A DNA stretch of 7,947 bases from Flavobacteriaceae bacterium. Lineage in GTDB: Bacteria; Bacteroidota; Bacteroidia; Flavobacteriales; Flavobacteriaceae. The stretch lies in NCBI GenBank assembly GCA_016763595.1, contig JAESTN010000164.1, positions 1 to 7,947 of the forward strand, read 5' to 3'. Below, piece after piece: positions 6,077 through 7,947 of this stretch; the stretch's first letter is position 1, and every line of letters starts with the position of its first letter. A program made the position numbers and the translations under genes. The notes beneath the pieces are model-generated. The model saw only the letters and a program-made list of their open reading frames with translations, ran no database searches and had not been told where the DNA came from.

Positions 6077-6329
6077 TTCAGTCAACTACACTTTACTTCT
6101 TTCATTTATTTTTTGTACCTTTAAACTAATTAATAAAAAGTGATCCCTACACAGCTTTGTAAATTCCTTTATTTATGATGCAAAACCACTATTAATATCC
6201 CCTACTTATTGTATCCCTCTGTTTTTTACTTTTTTATTTTGACTTGAGTAATAGTTCCCTAATTATCACTAACTAAAATTCGTTTTAGCTGTATAGCATA
6301 ATTAATTCAATCAATCAATTCAATAAATC
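6077..6329. other. intergenic region upstream of the secreted gene pair
   Basis: No gene is seen in these 253 AT-rich bases. Near-matches to the TAnnTTTG -7 box occur (TACCTTTA at 6116-6123, TACTTTTT at 6227-6234), but none has a convincing upstream TTTG, so no promoter is called. The last 25 bases before the ATG at 6330 are a G-free leader with a tandem TCAA run (about 6306-6323) and no Shine-Dalgarno sequence, as is usual for Bacteroidota. Confidence 0.4.
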
Positions 6330-6773
6330 ATGTTTACAAAACTACTTCAACAAAGTAGGATTTTACGTACGCGTAACTTCCAATCATTTTCTATTTTTAC
6401 TTTTTTACTTTTTCTTACTTTAACTATTTCTGCTCAATCCAGTCCTCAAGTACTTACAGAATGGACTGCTTTAGAAGAAGCTGAATTTTTAGTAGATACA
6501 AGTTACCAAATAATAAAATGCTCACCTGAGAGTACTCCAGAAATTCTACTAAATGTCTTTAACGAGGCAGGAATGAAAACGAGCTTTACTATTGTTTTAC
6601 ATTTTTCTGATGCATCAAACAACCAGAAAGATGTTGAAATTATTTTCACAAATATAAAACAAGGAGAAATGAGAATTGCCAGTTGTACAAACAACCAGTA
6701 TTCGAATTTAAAATTTAACGTTCCAGAAGGAATTAATGTATCTAGCTTAAAACTAACCATAACTTATAAATAG
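6330..6773 (+). CDS. secreted protein of unknown function
   Basis: I do not recognise this 147-residue protein. It has a Sec signal peptide: a basic N-terminal region of about 20 residues, then the hydrophobic core FSIFTFLLFLTLTIS and a likely signal peptidase I site at SAQ/SS (residues 34-38). The mature part of about 110 residues looks beta-rich, has two cysteines (in KCSPES and ASCTNN) that could form a disulfide after export, and ends in LKLTITYK. It contains no lipoprotein box and no type IX secretion C-terminal domain. The stop lies two bases before the ATG of the IPT/FG-GAP gene, so the two are very likely one transcript and may work together at the cell surface. The unusually long region before the hydrophobic core could mean the true start is different, but no later ATG exists in it. 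Confidence 0.8.
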   Translation: MFTKLLQQSRILRTRNFQSFSIFTFLLFLTLTISAQSSPQVLTEWTALEEAEFLVDTSYQIIKCSPESTPEILLNVFNEAGMKTSFTIVLHFSDASNNQKDVEIIFTNIKQGEMRIASCTNNQYSNLKFNVPEGINVSSLKLTITYK

Positions 6774-6775
6774 TC

Positions 6776-7947
6776 ATGAAAAAATTAACCACAATATTCA
6801 TATTTGTGTTTTATGTTTTTACTATTCAAATACAAGCACAATGTAATGACCGACCAATAATTAATGATTTCTCCCCAAAAACAGGATTTATTGGTAGCAC
6901 TGTAACAATTACAGGAGCAAATTTTAGCGCAACACCAGGAAACAATCAAGTTTTCTTCGGAGCCACTCAGGCTACAGTTGTCTCATCATCTTTTGGAACT
7001 TTAGAAGTTAGAGTCCCTGAAGGAAGTACAACAGCCTTAATTAGTGTAAAGAATCACTGTAATAAAACTGCCTATTCAAAAACTCATTTTAATGGTATTT
7101 TCTGTCCAACACCATTAACCTCAAGATCTTATCAAAATGTATCACAAGAACTAACTGGAGTTTATGGAGCTTATAATATGTTGTCTCAAGATATGGACAA
7201 TGATGGAAAACCTGAAGTAATTTCAGCAAGAAATGGTGGAGGTATAACAATTGCTATCAATAATAGCACACCCGGTAATATCAATTTCTCAAAATATAAC
7301 AATGGTTCAACTGGAGGAGCAGCCCAATCTATAGCCGTAGCAGATTTTGATGGAGATGGATTAAAAGATATTGTGACTAATAATGCCATCATGAAAAACA
7401 CAAGTACTGGCGCTGGTAATATCGGATTGCAATATATTACGCATTCAAGGTCCGTTTCAAACTATCAAGTTGGCGTTGGAGATTTTAATAATGATGGGAA
7501 AATTGATATCATTGGAAACAATGGTAGCGGGATTTACATTGCATTTAATACAAGTACTGGTCCTGGTAATTTTAATTTCACAAATAGAATTTTAGTAGCA
7601 AATGTTGGTCTTAGATGTACAGGGATACAAATTGCTGATGTTGATGGAGATGGGAAAGCTGATTTCTTAGGGTCACAAGGTAGTGGAAATAGAGCTGTTT
7701 CTATAAGAAACACAACTGCAGACGGAAGTATGACCCCTACATTTGAAACACCCGAATATTGGAGTTCTGATTCAGATTCATCCGATGGAACAGGAACCTA
7801 TCCTTATAGATCAATGATTGCGGATTTTGATAAAGACGGAAGAATAGATTTCACTTCTTGTAACTATACAGGAAATACAAATATTGCAATTTGGAGAAAT
7901 ATTTCTACAGTCGGTAATATTATTTTTGCTCCATCAGTAAATTTCCC
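6776..7947 (+). CDS. secreted IPT/TIG and FG-GAP (VCBS) repeat protein, 3' end cut by window
   Basis: The frame opens with ATG at 6776 and stays open to the window end (390 codons seen). A signal peptide (KKLTTIFIFVFYVFTIQIQAQ) ends near residue 22. Residues about 26-105 form an IPT/TIG immunoglobulin-like domain, with PIINDFSPKTGFIGSTVTIT, GANF and VFFGATQATV as hallmarks. FG-GAP/VCBS repeats follow, each with a calcium-binding DxDxDG loop: DMDNDGKPE (139-147), DFDGDGLKD (190-198), DFNNDGKID (236-244), DVDGDGKAD (288-296) and DFDKDGRID (350-358). The spacing of about 46-62 residues fits blades of an integrin-like beta-propeller. In Flavobacteriia such proteins usually end with a type IX secretion sorting domain and are surface-bound or released; that end is outside the window. 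It lies two bases after the preceding secreted-protein gene. Confidence 0.93.
   Translation, partial: MKKLTTIFIFVFYVFTIQIQAQCNDRPIINDFSPKTGFIGSTVTITGANFSATPGNNQVFFGATQATVVSSSFGTLEVRVPEGSTTALISVKNHCNKTAYSKTHFNGIFCPTPLTSRSYQNVSQELTGVYGAYNMLSQDMDNDGKPEVISARNGGGITIAINNSTPGNINFSKYNNGSTGGAAQSIAVADFDGDGLKDIVTNNAIMKNTSTGAGNIGLQYITHSRSVSNYQVGVGDFNNDGKIDIIGNNGSGIYIAFNTSTGPGNFNFTNRILVANVGLRCTGIQIADVDGDGKADFLGSQGSGNRAVSIRNTTADGSMTPTFETPEYWSSDSDSSDGTGTYPYRSMIADFDKDGRIDFTSCNYTGNTNIAIWRNISTVGNIIFAPSVNF

Noticed and set aside
6503..6760. 85-codon minus-strand open frame
   Set aside because: Antisense to the 147-residue secreted protein, which has a proper signal peptide and operon position; no family features.
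7186..7401. 71-codon minus-strand open frame
   Set aside because: Antisense to the FG-GAP repeats; its serine/proline pattern is the complement of the repeated calcium-loop codons.
1..7947. CRISPR array, tRNA, rRNA, insertion sequence or defence system
   Set aside because: No regularly spaced repeats, no cloverleaf-like segment, no transposase and no nuclease/helicase-type genes were seen on either strand.

Overview
The window looks like chromosomal DNA from a member of the Flavobacteriia (Bacteroidota). It is very AT-rich, ribosome binding sites are mostly absent or weak (A-rich leaders instead), one promoter candidate matches the Bacteroidota TTTG / TAnnTTTG pattern, and the right end encodes a secreted IPT plus FG-GAP repeat protein of the kind common in this group. 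The genus cannot be named from sequence alone.

Layout. (1) 61-459 (+): a hot-dog acyl-CoA thioesterase. Its stop codon directly abuts the stop of a convergent minus-strand operon. (2) 3575-460 (-): a tightly overlapping four-gene operon, ribD (riboflavin synthesis), a HAD phosphatase, an EamA/DMT membrane permease and a YigZ/IMPACT protein. Every junction overlaps, and two starts are better placed downstream of the longest open frame. (3) 3576-3666: a short divergent intergenic region with a perfect 10-bp inverted repeat. It is followed, in the ribD direction, by a G and six Ts, so it could be an operator, paired promoter elements or an attenuator. (4) 3667-5122 (+): a GNAT acetyltransferase and prmC, one base apart. 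PrmC carries an extra block of about 20-25 residues just before its catalytic NPPY motif, encoded by DNA richer in GC than its surroundings. (5) 5123-5420: non-coding, with two hairpins. (6) 5421-5816 (+): an Hpt-like four-helix protein in which the phospho-accepting histidine is replaced by arginine. (7) 5817-6329: no intact gene. It contains what looks like a collapsed remnant of a Tat-exported protein, with the twin-arginine signal in one frame and the C-terminal tail in another. (8) 6330-7947 (+): a two-gene secreted unit, a 147-residue exported protein of unknown function followed by a protein with an IPT/TIG domain and at least five FG-GAP calcium-binding repeats, cut off by the window edge.

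Most of the left two thirds is housekeeping (riboflavin synthesis, release-factor methylation, general hydrolases). I see no clear undescribed multi-gene system. The points most worth a second look are the histidine-less Hpt protein, the ribD/GNAT inverted repeat, the PrmC insertion, the Tat-protein remnant and the secreted gene pair at the right edge.
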